The translations under genes were made by a program, and so were the position numbers. From Rhodoferax sp. (GTDB lineage Bacteria; Pseudomonadota; Gammaproteobacteria; Burkholderiales; Burkholderiaceae_C): a DNA stretch of 64,000 bases. This document shows positions 46,830 through 59,938 of the stretch, one piece after another. The DNA is taken from positions 22,600-86,599 of the forward strand of contig NZ_JAMPYG010000014.1 in assembly GCF_023700745.1 (NCBI RefSeq). Reading direction: 5' to 3'. Position 1 is the first letter of the stretch. Each line of letters opens with the position of its first letter. The notes under the pieces were generated by a model, which was given only the letters and a program-made list of their open reading frames with translations, did no database searches and had not been told where the DNA came from.

Positions 46830-47921
46830 ATGTTCGACAATCCCGCCATGTTAGTCCAGAAAAACGTTCCCCTTCAGCCCTTCAATACCTTTCACATCGT
46901 GGCCAAGGCCCGTGCCCTGGTGCACATCAGGGATGCGTCCGACGTGCAGGCGCTTCTGGCCGATCCCAAATGGGCCGCCGCGCGCAAGTTTGTGCTCGGT
47001 GGCGGCAGCAATATTGTGCTTACCGGTGATGTCAAGGCGCTGGTGCTCAAGGTCGAGGTGATGGGCCGGCGCCTGGTGCAGGAGACGTCAAAGGCCTTCA
47101 TCGTGGAAGCCGGCGCCGGCGAAAACTGGCACGACTTTGTCACCTGGACACTGTCCCAAGGCTACCCCGGGCTGGAAAACATGGCCCTGATTCCGGGCAC
47201 CGTGGGGGCCTCGCCAGTGCAAAACATCGGCGCCTACGGGGTCGAGCTGCAAGACCGCTTTGAATCGCTCGATGCCATTGATCTGCAAACCGGGCAACTG
47301 TTTACCCTCAATGCGGCGCAATGCGCTTTCGGCTACCGCGACTCGGTATTCAAGCACGCCAGCGCTTCGGATGCGCTGGCGGGTCACCAGGCGGTCGGTT
47401 TGAAGGATCGGGCGCTCATTCTGCGCGTCCGGTTTACCCTGCCCAAACCCTGGAAGCCGGTGCTGGGTTATGCCGATATCGACAAAAAGATGGCCGAGCA
47501 GGGTGTCAGCCAGCCGAGCGCGCAGCAGTTGTATGACTGGGTCTGTGCCATTCGCCGTGCCAAGCTGCCTGACCCCGACGTGATCGGCAACGCCGGCAGT
47601 TTCTTCAAGAATCCCACGGTGAGCCCCGAGCAATGTGCCGACATCATCGCCCGCGAACCAAAGCTGGTGCATTACGTGTTGGCTGATGGCTCGGTCAAGC
47701 TGGCCGCAGGCTGGCTCATCGATGCCTGCGGTTGGCGCGGCAAGTCGGTGGGGCAGGCGGGCGTTTATGAAAAACAAGCGCTGGTGCTGGTCAACCGGGG
47801 CACGGGTATGGAGGGTTCGGGCGCCACGGGTGGCGAGGTCATGACGCTTGCCAAGGCGATCCAGACCAGCGTGTACGAACGTTTTGGCATCCGGCTGGAG
47901 ACCGAGCCGGTCATTATTTAG
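46830..47921 (+). CDS. murB: UDP-N-acetylenolpyruvoylglucosamine reductase
   Basis: FAD enzyme completing UDP-N-acetylmuramate for peptidoglycan. [12 protein letters not shown] binds [27 protein letters not shown] is the central site, and [14 protein letters not shown] holds the catalytic Ser. At 363 residues it is of the longer, E. coli-like type I. AAGGG at 46815-46819 supports the ATG at 46830; an internal ATG at 46848 ([10 protein letters not shown]) is a possible alternative. Confidence 0.95.
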   Translation: MFDNPAMLVQKNVPLQPFNTFHIVAKARALVHIRDASDVQALLADPKWAAARKFVLGGGSNIVLTGDVKALVLKVEVMGRRLVQETSKAFIVEAGAGENWHDFVTWTLSQGYPGLENMALIPGTVGASPVQNIGAYGVELQDRFESLDAIDLQTGQLFTLNAAQCAFGYRDSVFKHASASDALAGHQAVGLKDRALILRVRFTLPKPWKPVLGYADIDKKMAEQGVSQPSAQQLYDWVCAIRRAKLPDPDVIGNAGSFFKNPTVSPEQCADIIAREPKLVHYVLADGSVKLAAGWLIDACGWRGKSVGQAGVYEKQALVLVNRGTGMEGSGATGGEVMTLAKAIQTSVYERFGIRLETEPVII

Positions 47922-47964
47922 TTTTTGTGCAGCGAGTTTCTCTTTTTTAGCGCATCATTACGCC

Positions 47965-48924
47965 ATGAAAAAAATCATTGTCCTTGGCGGTACCGGCTTC
48001 GTTGGTACCCATTTGTGTGAAAAACTGGTGCGCGAGGGCTGGCAGGTGACCGTGCCGACGCGGCGCGCCATCCATGCCAAGGCCGTCATGCATTTGCCCG
48101 GCCTCACCGTGCGGCAGCTTGACGTGCATGACGAGGCCGCCTTGACGCGTGCTGTTGCCGGGCATGACGCATTGGTGAATCTGGTGGCCATCTTGCATGG
48201 CACGCAGGCGGCGTTTGAGCAGGTGCACGTGGCCTTGCCGCAAAAAATTGTCCATGCCTGTTTTGTCAACGGGGTCGGTCAGGTGGTGCATATCAGTGCC
48301 TTGGGAGCCGATTCGCTGCAGCCTGCGCTGGCGCCTTCGATGTACCTGCGCACCAAGGGCGAGGGCGAGGCCGTGCTGGTGCAAGCTGCCATGGGCGGCA
48401 GTGCAGGGGACGCAGCGCAGGCCGGCTTCGATCTGAGCATTCTGCGTCCCAGTGTGATGTTTGGCGCTGAGGACAAATTTTTGAACCTGTTTGCCAAGCT
48501 GCAAAAGGTGCTGCCAATGATGCCGTTGGCGGGTGCGGCGGCACGCTTCCAACCAGTTTGGGTGCAGGATGTGGCCGTGGCCGTGGTGCGCTGCCTGGCC
48601 GGTGCCAGTACCCAGTCATCGCCGCGCGTGATCGAAGCCTTTGGCCCGGAGGTGTTCACCCTGAAGCAACTGGTGCAAATCGCTGCCCAGCTCAGCGGTG
48701 CCGGCGGTGGCATGGGCCGGCTGGTGATTCCGTTGCCGGCATGGGCTGGGCGGCTGCAAGCCACGGTCATGGGCATGGCGCCGGGCGAGCCGCTGATGAG
48801 TCTGGACAACCTGGACTCAATGAAGGTCGATAACGTGGCCAGTGGCAAGCATCCCGGCCTCGACTCCCTCGGCATCACGGCATCGGCCTTGCGGCCGATT
48901 GCCAAGCAGTACCTCGGGCGGTAG
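47965..48924 (+). CDS. Complex I NDUFA9-type NAD(P)-binding protein
   Basis: A 319-residue extended short-chain dehydrogenase. VLGGTGFVGTHLCEKLVREGW is the Rossmann GxxGxxG, and LRPSVMFGAEDKFLNLFAKLQKVLPMMPL matches the NDUFA9 group. In bacteria these proteins are stand-alone NAD(P)-binding proteins of uncertain role, not proven complex I subunits. The start at 47965 (MKKIIV) is clear. Further upstream the frame runs into murB. Confidence 0.85.
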   Translation: MKKIIVLGGTGFVGTHLCEKLVREGWQVTVPTRRAIHAKAVMHLPGLTVRQLDVHDEAALTRAVAGHDALVNLVAILHGTQAAFEQVHVALPQKIVHACFVNGVGQVVHISALGADSLQPALAPSMYLRTKGEGEAVLVQAAMGGSAGDAAQAGFDLSILRPSVMFGAEDKFLNLFAKLQKVLPMMPLAGAAARFQPVWVQDVAVAVVRCLAGASTQSSPRVIEAFGPEVFTLKQLVQIAAQLSGAGGGMGRLVIPLPAWAGRLQATVMGMAPGEPLMSLDNLDSMKVDNVASGKHPGLDSLGITASALRPIAKQYLGR

Positions 48925-48931
48925 ACAGCCA

Positions 48932-48998
48932 TCGGCCCGAGGCGGGCCTCCTACAAATTGCCGGTCCCCTTGTAGGAGCGGCGCCCTCGCCGCGATGG
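48932..48998. repeat. REP-like palindromic element, copy 1 (between convergent genes)
   Basis: The 67-base element has a left hairpin (CGGCCCGAGGCGGGCC) and a right hairpin (GGAGCGGCGCCCTCGCCGCG), and its outer arms CCTCCTACAA/TTGTAGGAG also pair. The right 28 bases (TGTAGGAGCGGCGCC...CGCGATGG) are identical to copy 2 at 63080-63146. Its place between two converging genes is usual for REP elements. No transposase is in the window. Confidence 0.8.
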
Positions 48999-49000
48999 GC

Positions 49001-50667
<1,667 letters not shown>

Positions 50668-50794
50668 ACTGAAGATGGTTTTGATCGATGAAAGGCACGA
50701 TTTTAGGGGAGTAGTCATGCTGCCGGGATATGGCTATACACATGGCCGCCATGGCGAACCCAAGTGAAGCCATCCATGACTCCTGACTTGAGTT

Positions 50795-51160
50795 TCAAGG
50801 TGCGGCGCGTGCGGCAAATACAGCCGCATCAAAGCCCACACTGATCGGACCATTGGGCCAGACCACCACCGGGCGCTTGATCACGCTGGGCTGGGCCAGC
50901 ATCAGCGCCGTGGCGGACGCCGCATCGACCACGGCCAGACGCGTGGCCTCGTCGAGTTTGCGCCAGGTGGTGCCCTTGCGGTTCAGCAGCAGTTCCCAGC
51001 CTGGCGATTCGATCCAGCCGGGCAGCAGTTCGGCGGGCACGCCTTGTTTCTTGAAGTCATGAAACCGGTAGGCCAGGCCATGTTCGGTGAGCCAGTTGCG
51101 CGCTTTTTTGACGGTGTCGCAATTGGGAATGCCATAAACAGTGAGGGGTGGTGTATTCAT
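50795..51160 (-). CDS. ArsC/Spx-family reductase
   Basis: A 121-residue thioredoxin-fold protein, MNTPPLTVYGIPNCDTVKKARNWL. A single Cys in IPNCDTVKK is characteristic of the YffB group of ArsC-like proteins, related to Spx, whose role is probably glutathione-dependent thiol reduction and not arsenate resistance. It has no arsenic genes around it. It is divergent from folC. Confidence 0.87.
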   Translation of the reverse strand: MNTPPLTVYGIPNCDTVKKARNWLTEHGLAYRFHDFKKQGVPAELLPGWIESPGWELLLNRKGTTWRKLDEATRLAVVDAASATALMLAQPSVIKRPVVVWPNGPISVGFDAAVFAARAAP

Positions 51161-51238
51161 GGCCTCTATCATGCCATCGGCAGGGATTAAAGCACCGACG
51201 TGCACCTGGTGTGGTGCGTCTGGTGGACAATTCGGGGC

Positions 51239-52558
51239 ATGACGACATCAACGCTGCACTCACTTCAAGACTGGCTCGACTACTGCGAACGCCTGCATCC
51301 CACCACGATTGACATGGGTCTGGAACGTGTGCAAACCGTTGCCCGGCGCATGGGCATCGGTTTTGACTGTCCGGTGATCACCGTGGCCGGCACCAACGGC
51401 AAGGGCTCGACCTGCGCCATGCTGGAATCCATTTTGCTGCAGGCAGGCTACCGTACTGGGGTCTATACCTCGCCGCATCTGGTGCACTTCGAGGAGCGTT
51501 TGCGCCTGAATGGGGAGGCCGTCAAGGCGGCAGAGCTGGCGGCGGCCTTGGCCCGGGTGGAAAACGCCCGGGTCCAGCCTGGCGATGCCATCTCATTGAC
51601 TTATTTTGAATTCACCACGCTGGCGATTCTGGATGTGATGCGTCGCAGCGGACTCGATGTCGTGATTCTTGAAGTTGGCCTGGGTGGCCGGCTCGACGCG
51701 GTCAATATCATCGAGCCGGACTGCGCCATCATCACCAGCATCGATCTGGACCACACGGCGTTGCTGGGTGACAGTCGTGAAGCCATTGGCTATGAAAAAG
51801 CCGGCATCATGCGCACAGACAAGCCGGTGGTGGTCAGCGATCCGCTGCCGCCGCAGAGCGTGCTGGACCGGGCGCTTGAAGTCGGCGCCGACCTGTGGCG
51901 CGTCGGCGTGGACTTCAATGTGACCGGCGACAAGCAGCAATGGGGCTGGGCCGGGCGGGGGCGGCGTTACAGCGGCATGGCCTACCCGGCGCTGCGCGGC
52001 GCCAACCAGCTGGTCAATGCGGCTGGCGTGCTGGCGGCGCTGACGGCCTTGCGCGAGCGTCTGCCGATCACGGCGCAGGCGGTGCGCAACGGCTTTGCCT
52101 TTGTCGATCTGCCGGGGCGCTTCCAGATTGTGCCGGGCGAACCCAATCTGGTGCTGGACGTGGCGCACAACCCGCACGCGGCGGCAGCGCTGGCCGCCAA
52201 CCTGGACGCCATGGGCTTCTTCCCGACCACGCACGCGGTGTTCGGCGCCATGGCGGACAAGGACATTGCCGCCGTGCTGGTGCGGCTCAATCCTTTGGTG
52301 GACAAGTGGTATTTCACCAATTTGCCGACCGGGCGGGCGGCCCGAGCGACCGACCTGATGGCCCAATGGGCCTTGCTGAACAAGCGCAAGGATTGTTCAG
52401 CCGAGGTCTTTGTTGACCCTGAATCAGCGTTCCAGGCGGCGCTGTCACAGGCAGACCCCGCTGATAGAATTGTCGTTTTCGGATCGTTCCTGACTGTGGG
52501 CGGCGTGCTCAAAGACGGCGTGCCTCAATTGCAGGCCAGGCATTTGCCTCAATCCTGA
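51239..52558 (+). CDS. folC: Bifunctional dihydrofolate/folylpolyglutamate synthase
   Basis: Adds glutamate to dihydropteroate and folates. At 439 residues it is normal for the bifunctional type. VAGTNGKGSTCAMLESIL is the P-loop, GLGGRLDAVNIIEPD and TSIDLDHTALLGD hold Mg-site residues, and the C-domain has LDVAHNPHAAAALAANL. The start at 51239 (MTTSTLHSLQDWL) is selected from family comparison. It heads the run folC, SPOR protein, cvpA, purF, metZ, gltX. Confidence 0.94.
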   Translation: MTTSTLHSLQDWLDYCERLHPTTIDMGLERVQTVARRMGIGFDCPVITVAGTNGKGSTCAMLESILLQAGYRTGVYTSPHLVHFEERLRLNGEAVKAAELAAALARVENARVQPGDAISLTYFEFTTLAILDVMRRSGLDVVILEVGLGGRLDAVNIIEPDCAIITSIDLDHTALLGDSREAIGYEKAGIMRTDKPVVVSDPLPPQSVLDRALEVGADLWRVGVDFNVTGDKQQWGWAGRGRRYSGMAYPALRGANQLVNAAGVLAALTALRERLPITAQAVRNGFAFVDLPGRFQIVPGEPNLVLDVAHNPHAAAALAANLDAMGFFPTTHAVFGAMADKDIAAVLVRLNPLVDKWYFTNLPTGRAARATDLMAQWALLNKRKDCSAEVFVDPESAFQAALSQADPADRIVVFGSFLTVGGVLKDGVPQLQARHLPQS

Positions 52559-52577
52559 TTCACTCAATCTCAACGGC

Positions 52578-53279
52578 ATGGACTTTTTCAAGTTTCGCAA
52601 AAAAGGCGATACCACCCCGAACACGTCGGTTCAGCCTGAAAGTGTGGATCGCATGCGCCAGCGCGCCAAGCATCGTCTGGCCGGGGCCACGGTGCTGGTG
52701 CTGATCGGCGTGATAGGGTTTCCCTTGTTGTTTGACAAGCAGCCCCGGCCCATCGCGGTGGACACGCCGATTGATATTCCTGATAAAAACAAGGTCTTGC
52801 CCCTGGCCTTGCCCGCGCCGCCTGCGTCCAGTGTGGCAGCGGCCGCGCCTGTGGCGCCTGTCGCTCCCATGGCGCCGGCGGCAGTGGCGCCGCAGGCTGT
52901 GGTGATCACCGAAATGGCTGAGCCAGTCAAGCCCGCCAAACCGGAAGCCAGTGTGGTCAAACCGCCTGTGGTGGCCAAACCGAGCGAAGCCGACCAGGTT
53001 CGGGCCTTGCTGGACGGCAAGAAAGCAGATGAGCCATCTGCTGCCGCAGCAGGCCGTTTTGTGGTGCAGGTCGGTGCTTTTGCCGATGCGACACGGGCCC
53101 GCGAAGTGCGCCAGAAGCTGGAGCGTGCCGGCCTGAAAACCTATACCCATGTGGCCGACACCAAGGACGGCAAGCGAACCCGAGTCAGGGTGGGACCATT
53201 TTCGGTGAAGGCAGAAGCTGAAAATGCAGCAGAAAAGATCAAGAAGCTGAACCTGCCAGCAGCTCTGTTGACGCTGTGA
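52578..53279 (+). CDS. SPOR-domain cell-envelope protein (DedD-like)
   Basis: A 233-residue bitopic membrane protein: cytoplasmic N-terminus, a transmembrane helix (LAGATVLVLIGVIGFPLLF, about 35-53), a long Pro/Ala/Val-rich linker and a C-terminal SPOR domain (FVVQVGAFADATRAREVRQKLERAG, RVRVGPFSVKAEAENA). SPOR domains bind denuded peptidoglycan at the division septum. The folC-dedD-cvpA-purF order is conserved widely. Confidence 0.9.
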   Translation: MDFFKFRKKGDTTPNTSVQPESVDRMRQRAKHRLAGATVLVLIGVIGFPLLFDKQPRPIAVDTPIDIPDKNKVLPLALPAPPASSVAAAAPVAPVAPMAPAAVAPQAVVITEMAEPVKPAKPEASVVKPPVVAKPSEADQVRALLDGKKADEPSAAAAGRFVVQVGAFADATRAREVRQKLERAGLKTYTHVADTKDGKRTRVRVGPFSVKAEAENAAEKIKKLNLPAALLTL

Positions 53280-53295
53280 CGCGTGTCTGCTGACC

Positions 53296-53784
53296 ATGCC
53301 TGTGCTGGATTGGGTTTTTGCTGCAGTCTTGCTGATGTCGGTGCTGTTGGGCGCCTGGCGGGGCCTGGTCTTTGAGGTCCTGTCGCTGCTGAGCTGGATT
53401 GCTGCATTTGTGCTGGCGCAGTGGCTGGCCACGGACGTGGCTCAGTATTTGCCGATAAGCGGCGCCAGTGAGATGGTGCGCTACGCTGCCGGTTTCCTGC
53501 TGGTGTTCATTGCCACAGTCATGCTCGGCGGCTTGCTGGCAGCACTCCTGAAAAAGCTCATGGCCAGCGTTGGGCTGCGGCCGGTGGATCGGTTATTGGG
53601 GGCAAGTTTTGGTGCCGTTCGGGGCGTTTTGCTGCTGTTGTTGGCGACCGTGCTGGCTGCCATGACACCTCTCAAATCCAGTCTCGCATGGCAGGAGTCC
53701 CAAGGGGTAGCTGTGTCGTTGACGGTGTTGCACAGCCTCGAGCCAAGTTTGCCGCGTGATTTGGTGAAGTATTTGCCCGCTTGA
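53296..53784 (+). CDS. cvpA: CvpA family membrane protein
   Basis: A 162-residue protein with four hydrophobic segments, beginning MPVLDWVFAAVLLMSVLLGAWRG. The GAWRGLVFEVLSLLSWIAAF motif is typical. Named for colicin V production in E. coli, with roles in envelope homeostasis. It sits directly before purF, its usual neighbour. Confidence 0.91.
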   Translation: MPVLDWVFAAVLLMSVLLGAWRGLVFEVLSLLSWIAAFVLAQWLATDVAQYLPISGASEMVRYAAGFLLVFIATVMLGGLLAALLKKLMASVGLRPVDRLLGASFGAVRGVLLLLLATVLAAMTPLKSSLAWQESQGVAVSLTVLHSLEPSLPRDLVKYLPA

Positions 53785-53811
53785 ACAAGTTGTTGAAAAG
53801 ATTGGAAAATT

Positions 53812-55311
<1,500 letters not shown>

Positions 55312-55313
55312 CC

Positions 55314-56537
55314 ATGACTGCGAAAAAACTTCCCGACAACCTGCACCGTGACACGCTGGCGGTGCGCGCCGGCATCGAGCCCAGCCAGTATGGTGAAAAC
55401 AGTGAGGCGCTGTACCTGACCAGCAGTTTTGTGCAGCCCGACGCCGAAACCGCGCGCAAGCGTTTCGCCAACGAGGAAGACGGCTACACCTACAGCCGCG
55501 TGGGCAACCCGACCGTGACCGGCATGGAACAGCGTCTGGCGGCACTCGAAGGCACCGAGTCTGCCATGGCCACCTCCAGCGGCATGTCCGCCGTGCTGTT
55601 GCTGGGCATGGGCCTGCTGCGCGCGGGCGACCATGTGGTGTGTTCGCAGTCGGTGTTTGGCTCCACGCTGCGCCTCTTTGCCGTGGAGTTCGCCAAGTTC
55701 GGCGTGGAAACCACCTTTGTGTCGCAGACCGACGTGGCGCAATGGCGCGCTGCACTCAAGCCCAATACCAAACTTTTCTTTGCCGAAACGCCCACCAACC
55801 CGTTGACCGACATCTGCGACATCGCGGCGCTGGCCGAGGTGGCCCATGCCGGCGGTGCGCTGCTGGCCGTGGACAACTGCTTTTGCACCCCCGCACTACA
55901 GCGGCCGGTGGAATTTGGCGCTGATTTTGTAATTCACTCGGGCACCAAGTACCTGGATGGCCAGGGCAGGGTGGTGGCTGGCGCCATTTGCTGCTCACAC
56001 AAATATGTCAACGACGTCTTTTGGCCCATCAACCGCACGGCCGGCATGGTGCTGTCGCCATTCAACGCCTGGGTGGTCACCAAGGGCATGGAAACCCTGG
56101 CCATCCGCATGCGCGCCCAGTGCGACAGTGCGCTGGCGCTGGCCCAATGGTTGGAGAAACAACCCAACGTGGCCCATGTCTACTACCCCGGTCTGGCATC
56201 GCATCCGCAACACGAGCTGGCCATGCGCCAGCAAACCGGTCTGGGTGGCGCCGTGGTGTCGTTCGATGTGCGCGCATCCGATGTGGCCCAAGGCCGCAGA
56301 CGTGCCTTTCATGTGATTGACAGCACCCAGGTGTGTTCGGTCACCACCAATCTGGGCGACACCAAGACCACCATCGCCCACCCCGCCACCACCTCGCATG
56401 GTCGCCTGACCGAAGTCCAGCGCCAGGCCGCCGGCATTGGCCAGGGTCTGATCCGTGTCGCCATGGGCCTTGAGCATCTTGGTGACATCCAGGCTGACCT
56501 GGCCCGTGGCCTGCAACAACTTGACGCACTGCAATGA
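55314..56537 (+). CDS. metZ: O-succinylhomoserine sulfhydrylase
   Basis: PLP enzyme making homocysteine directly from O-succinylhomoserine and sulfide. The 407-residue sequence belongs to the Cys/Met metabolism family. The PLP lysine is in [15 protein letters not shown], with [11 protein letters not shown] and [15 protein letters not shown]. The [19 protein letters not shown] stretch near the end is typical. It follows purF by two bases, and gltX begins inside its stop codon. Confidence 0.94.
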   Translation: MTAKKLPDNLHRDTLAVRAGIEPSQYGENSEALYLTSSFVQPDAETARKRFANEEDGYTYSRVGNPTVTGMEQRLAALEGTESAMATSSGMSAVLLLGMGLLRAGDHVVCSQSVFGSTLRLFAVEFAKFGVETTFVSQTDVAQWRAALKPNTKLFFAETPTNPLTDICDIAALAEVAHAGGALLAVDNCFCTPALQRPVEFGADFVIHSGTKYLDGQGRVVAGAICCSHKYVNDVFWPINRTAGMVLSPFNAWVVTKGMETLAIRMRAQCDSALALAQWLEKQPNVAHVYYPGLASHPQHELAMRQQTGLGGAVVSFDVRASDVAQGRRRAFHVIDSTQVCSVTTNLGDTKTTIAHPATTSHGRLTEVQRQAAGIGQGLIRVAMGLEHLGDIQADLARGLQQLDALQ

Positions 56538-57925
56538 CCAAAACCCGTACCCGCTTCGCCCCGTCGCCGACCGGCTTCATTCACCTGGGCAATATCCGCT
56601 CGGCTCTGTACCCCTGGGCTTTTGCCCGCTCGACTGGGGGGGACTTTATTCTGCGCATTGAAGACACCGATCTGGAGCGCTCCACCCAGGCGTCTGTGGA
56701 TGTGATTCTTGAAGGCATGGCCTGGCTCGGACTCGATTACGACGAAGGTCCGTTTTATCAAATGCTGCGCATGGACCGCTACAAGGCGGTGCTGGCTGAT
56801 CTGGTGGCCGCTGGCCATGTTTACCCCTGCTACATGAGCATGGCCGAACTCGATGCCCTGCGTGAACGCCAGACGGCCGCCAAGGAAAAACCGCGCTACG
56901 ACGGCACTTGGCGCCCGGCGCCGGGCAAAACCCTGCCCCCCGTTCCCGTAGGCGTGCAACCGGTGCTGCGTTTCAAAAACCCGCAAGGCGGTTCGGTGGT
57001 GTGGGACGACAAGGTCAAGGGTCGCATCGAGATCAGCAACGACGAGCTCGACGACCTGGTGATCGCGCGCCCGGACGGCACGCCCACCTACAACTTTTGT
57101 GTGGTGGTGGACGACATCGACATGGCCATCACCCATGTGATTCGCGGCGACGACCACGTCAACAACACGCCGCGCCAGATCAACATCTTCAAGGCCCTGG
57201 GCAAGGAGCCACCGGTGTATGCCCATTTGCCCACCGTGCTCAATGAGCAGGGCGAAAAAATGAGCAAGCGCAACGGCGCCAAGCCGGTAACGCAGTACCG
57301 TGACGAAGGCTACCTGCCCGATGCCATGGTGAATTACCTGGCGCGCCTGGGCTGGAGCCATGGTGACGACGAAATTTTCAGCCGAGCCCAGTTCCTGGAA
57401 TGGTTCAACCTGGACCATCTGGGCAAGAGCGCGGCGCAGTTTGATGAAGCCAAGTTGCGTTGGGTCAATGCCCAACACATCAAGATGACTGCGGACGATG
57501 TGCTGGCACCGCTGGTGCAAGCGCAGCTTGCCAAGCGCGGCATCCAAGCCGATGCGCGTTTGGCCAGCATCTGTGCGCTGTTCAAGGACCGCTGTGACAC
57601 CACGGTGGCATTGGCTGACTGGGCCGCGGTGTTTTATGCCGACGTGCAACCCGCAGCAGTTGACCTGGCCCAGCACGTCACCGACGCCGTCAAACCGGCG
57701 CTGGCCCTGTTGACCGACAAACTCGCCAGCTGCGCCTGGGACAAGGCAGGCATCGCCGCCGCCATCAAGGACGTGCTGACGGCTTGCGGCCTGAAAATGC
57801 CGCTTTTGGCCATGCCGGTGCGGGTGTTGGTGGTCGGAAATGCACACACCCCCTCGCTGGATGCCTTGCTTTCACTTTTTGATCGTGAAAAAGTTATCGC
57901 CAGATTAAAACTGGCTAAAAATTAA
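56534..57925 (+). CDS. gltX: Glutamyl-tRNA synthetase
   Basis: Charges tRNA-Glu. At 463 residues it is a normal class I synthetase. [26 protein letters not shown] has the HIGH-type signature HLGN, and [13 protein letters not shown] is the KMSKS loop. The ATG overlaps the metZ stop (ATGA). A tRNA cluster including tRNA-Glu lies 60 bases downstream. Confidence 0.96.
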   Translation: MTKTRTRFAPSPTGFIHLGNIRSALYPWAFARSTGGDFILRIEDTDLERSTQASVDVILEGMAWLGLDYDEGPFYQMLRMDRYKAVLADLVAAGHVYPCYMSMAELDALRERQTAAKEKPRYDGTWRPAPGKTLPPVPVGVQPVLRFKNPQGGSVVWDDKVKGRIEISNDELDDLVIARPDGTPTYNFCVVVDDIDMAITHVIRGDDHVNNTPRQINIFKALGKEPPVYAHLPTVLNEQGEKMSKRNGAKPVTQYRDEGYLPDAMVNYLARLGWSHGDDEIFSRAQFLEWFNLDHLGKSAAQFDEAKLRWVNAQHIKMTADDVLAPLVQAQLAKRGIQADARLASICALFKDRCDTTVALADWAAVFYADVQPAAVDLAQHVTDAVKPALALLTDKLASCAWDKAGIAAAIKDVLTACGLKMPLLAMPVRVLVVGNAHTPSLDALLSLFDREKVIARLKLAKN

Positions 57926-57934
57926 CGCTATAAT
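57905..57934 (+). promoter_or_regulatory. Promoter of the tRNA-Ala/Glu/Asp cluster
   Basis: TATAAT at 57929-57934 with a weak -35-like TTAAAA at 57905-57910, spacing 18 bases. It overlaps the last codons of gltX and precedes tRNA-Ala by 49 bases. Confidence 0.55.
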
Positions 57935-57983
57935 TTGAGGCTTGGAAACAAACACTGCTTCTAAACAAAGTAGTTGTGGATTC

Positions 57984-58059
<76 letters not shown>

Positions 58060-58093
58060 AAGTTTTCAAGAATGACGGAAGTCCAAAGGTTAT

Positions 58094-58169
58094 GACCCCA
58101 TCGTCTAGAGGCCTAGGACATCACCCTTTCACGGTGAGTACCGGGGTTCGAATCCCCGTGGGGTCGCCA
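58094..58169 (+). tRNA. tRNA-Glu(TTC)
   Basis: A 76-base cloverleaf with encoded CCA. Acceptor GACCCCA/TGGGGTC, anticodon loop CTTTCAC giving TTC, T-arm CGGGGTTCGAATCCCCG. Confidence 0.97.
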
Positions 58170-58258
58170 GTTTATCGTTAGATAAATCGGCGCAAGTCGG
58201 TAACGGTTTGTCTGCAAAGACAGATGACTTGGCTCGCAAGAGCAAACGTTAGCTACCA

Positions 58259-58335
58259 GGAGTGGTAGTTCAGTTGGTTAGAATACCGGCCTGTCACGCC
58301 GGGGGTCGCGGGTTCGAGTCCCGTCCGCTCCGCCA
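58259..58335 (+). tRNA. tRNA-Asp(GTC)
   Basis: A 77-base cloverleaf with encoded CCA. Acceptor GGAGTGG/CCGCTCC, anticodon stem CCGGC/GCCGG with loop CTGTCAC giving GTC, T-arm CGGGTTCGAGTCCCG. The 89 bases before it show no further tRNA. Confidence 0.97.
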
Positions 58336-58342
58336 GTATAAA

Positions 58343-58375
58343 AGCCTTGCAGTTCAATGAATTGCAAGGCTTTTT
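58343..58375 (+). terminator. Intrinsic terminator of the tRNA cluster
   Basis: AGCCTTGCA and TGCAAGGCT form a nine-base perfect stem around GTTCAATGAAT, followed by TTTTT, eight bases after the last tRNA. Confidence 0.88.
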
Positions 58376-58395
58376 GCTTTTCGGCTAACAAATGA

Positions 58396-59310
58396 TCAAG
58401 CCGGTGTTGTGCTTTCCGTGAAGCGCTTCAGCAACCCCATCGACAAGGCCGTGCCCAGCAAAATGACGGCGCCGCAGAACAGCATCCAGGGCGTCACCGA
58501 TTCCCCCAGAAATACCATGCCGTAGAACACGGCAAAGACCGGAATCAAAAAAGTGACGGTCAGCGAGCCTGCGGCCCCCACCTTGTTGATCAGGCGGAAA
58601 TACAGCACATAGGCCACTCCGGTGCACAACACGCCCACTGCCAGCAGTGCCAGCCAGGCAGTAGTGCTGGGCGTATGGCCCGGCCACAGCCACAGGGTGG
58701 GCAACGCCAGGCCTAACGCGGCACCGATCTGGCTGCCGGTGGCAATCACCAGCGACGGCACGCCGCTTAAATAGCGCTTGGTAAAACTGGCCGATATGCC
58801 GTAACACAGGCAGGCGCCCAGACAGGCCAGCACCGCCCAGCCGGTCACCAGTCCAGAGGCATTGGGCTTGAAACTGGCCTTGCCCCAGGCCAGCATGGCA
58901 ACCCCGACAAAGCCAATCAGCAAGCCCAGTATCTTCATGCCGTGCGGCCGGTCTTTAAGCCAGAGCCAGGCGATCAGAGCGCCAAACAGCGGCACGGTCG
59001 CATTCAGCAGCGAAGACAAGCCGGTGGTGATGGACAGCAAGGCATAGGCATAAAGCGCAAAGGGAATGCCTGAATTGAGCATACCCAGCACAAAAATCTT
59101 TTTCCAGTGCTTTGACAAGGCCTGCCACTGGCCGTTCAGCATCAGCAAGGGCAACAGGAACAGCGCGGCAATGGCAACACGCATGCCGGCCGTGGGCAGT
59201 GCACCAAATTCGGCCGCGCCCAGACGCATGAACAAAAAAGAAGCACCCCAAAGGGCACCCAGCAGGACAAATTCAGGCAGCCAGGATTTGGCAGGGTGGG
59301 ATGAATTCAA
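58396..59310 (-). CDS. DMT-superfamily (EamA) transporter
   Basis: A 304-residue inner-membrane protein with ten predicted helices in two EamA repeats (LLGALWGASFLFMRLGAAEFG at the start; PVFAVFYGMVFLGESVTPWMLFCGAVILLG in the second). It exports or imports small metabolites; the substrate is unknown. The start overlaps the ogt stop (ATGA), so the two are coupled. Confidence 0.9.
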   Translation of the reverse strand: MNSSHPAKSWLPEFVLLGALWGASFLFMRLGAAEFGALPTAGMRVAIAALFLLPLLMLNGQWQALSKHWKKIFVLGMLNSGIPFALYAYALLSITTGLSSLLNATVPLFGALIAWLWLKDRPHGMKILGLLIGFVGVAMLAWGKASFKPNASGLVTGWAVLACLGACLCYGISASFTKRYLSGVPSLVIATGSQIGAALGLALPTLWLWPGHTPSTTAWLALLAVGVLCTGVAYVLYFRLINKVGAAGSLTVTFLIPVFAVFYGMVFLGESVTPWMLFCGAVILLGTALSMGLLKRFTESTTPA

Positions 59311-59801
59311 AGCCTGCCTTCAAGCTGTAGCAATGCCACTTTCCGCTGCATGCCACCCGAATAACCGGTGAGCGCCCCATTGGCCCCGATCACCCGATGG
59401 CAAGGCACCACGATGCTCAAGGGGTTGCGCCCGATGGCACCACCCACCGCGCGCACCGCCGAGGGTTTGCCGATCGCGCTACTGACCGTGCCATAACTAC
59501 AGGTTTGTCCAAACGGGATGTCAAGCAGCGCCCGCCACACCGATTGCTGAAAAGGCGTGCCTGCGCTGAGGTCCAGGGGCAGGTCAAACTGGCGGCGCTG
59601 TCCGGCAAAATAATCGCCGAGTTGGCGACTTGCTTGCTGTAGCAGGGCATGGTTCGGGTCGGGCGCCCAGTGGCTGGCATCCGGGCTGTCGTCATGTTCC
59701 TCAAACCACACCCCCCAGAGGCCTTGCGCGCTGGCGGCCAGGCGTATCAGTCCCAGCGGGCTGTCAAACGTGGTGGTCACGGTGTCAACAGATGTTTTCA
59801 T
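59307..59801 (-). CDS. ogt: Methylated-DNA-protein-cysteine methyltransferase
   Basis: Suicidal repair protein removing O6-alkyl groups from guanine. About 164 residues starting MKTSVDTVTTTFDSPLG. The alkyl-acceptor Cys is in IVVPCHRVIG, and SYGTVSSAIGKPSAVRAVGGAIGRNP is the DNA-binding helix region. It is upstream of and coupled to the DMT transporter gene. Confidence 0.94.
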   Translation of the reverse strand: MKTSVDTVTTTFDSPLGLIRLAASAQGLWGVWFEEHDDSPDASHWAPDPNHALLQQASRQLGDYFAGQRRQFDLPLDLSAGTPFQQSVWRALLDIPFGQTCSYGTVSSAIGKPSAVRAVGGAIGRNPLSIVVPCHRVIGANGALTGYSGGMQRKVALLQLEGRL

Positions 59802-59938
59802 GGTTTTTAAAATTGGTTCAGAGCCTCGCATGATAAGCCCGGTACGACTTGCAGGTGCGCAGCATGGCCGCGCTGCGGACAGCGTGCCGCCTACAATTCA
59901 AGGCACGATGAACCCGATAACACCGACAGGGAAAAGCC

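Noticed and set aside
56309..57847. 512-codon open frame on the minus strand across gltX and metZ
   Set aside because: Antisense to two conserved enzymes and His/Gly/Val-rich like other shadows in this GC-rich DNA.
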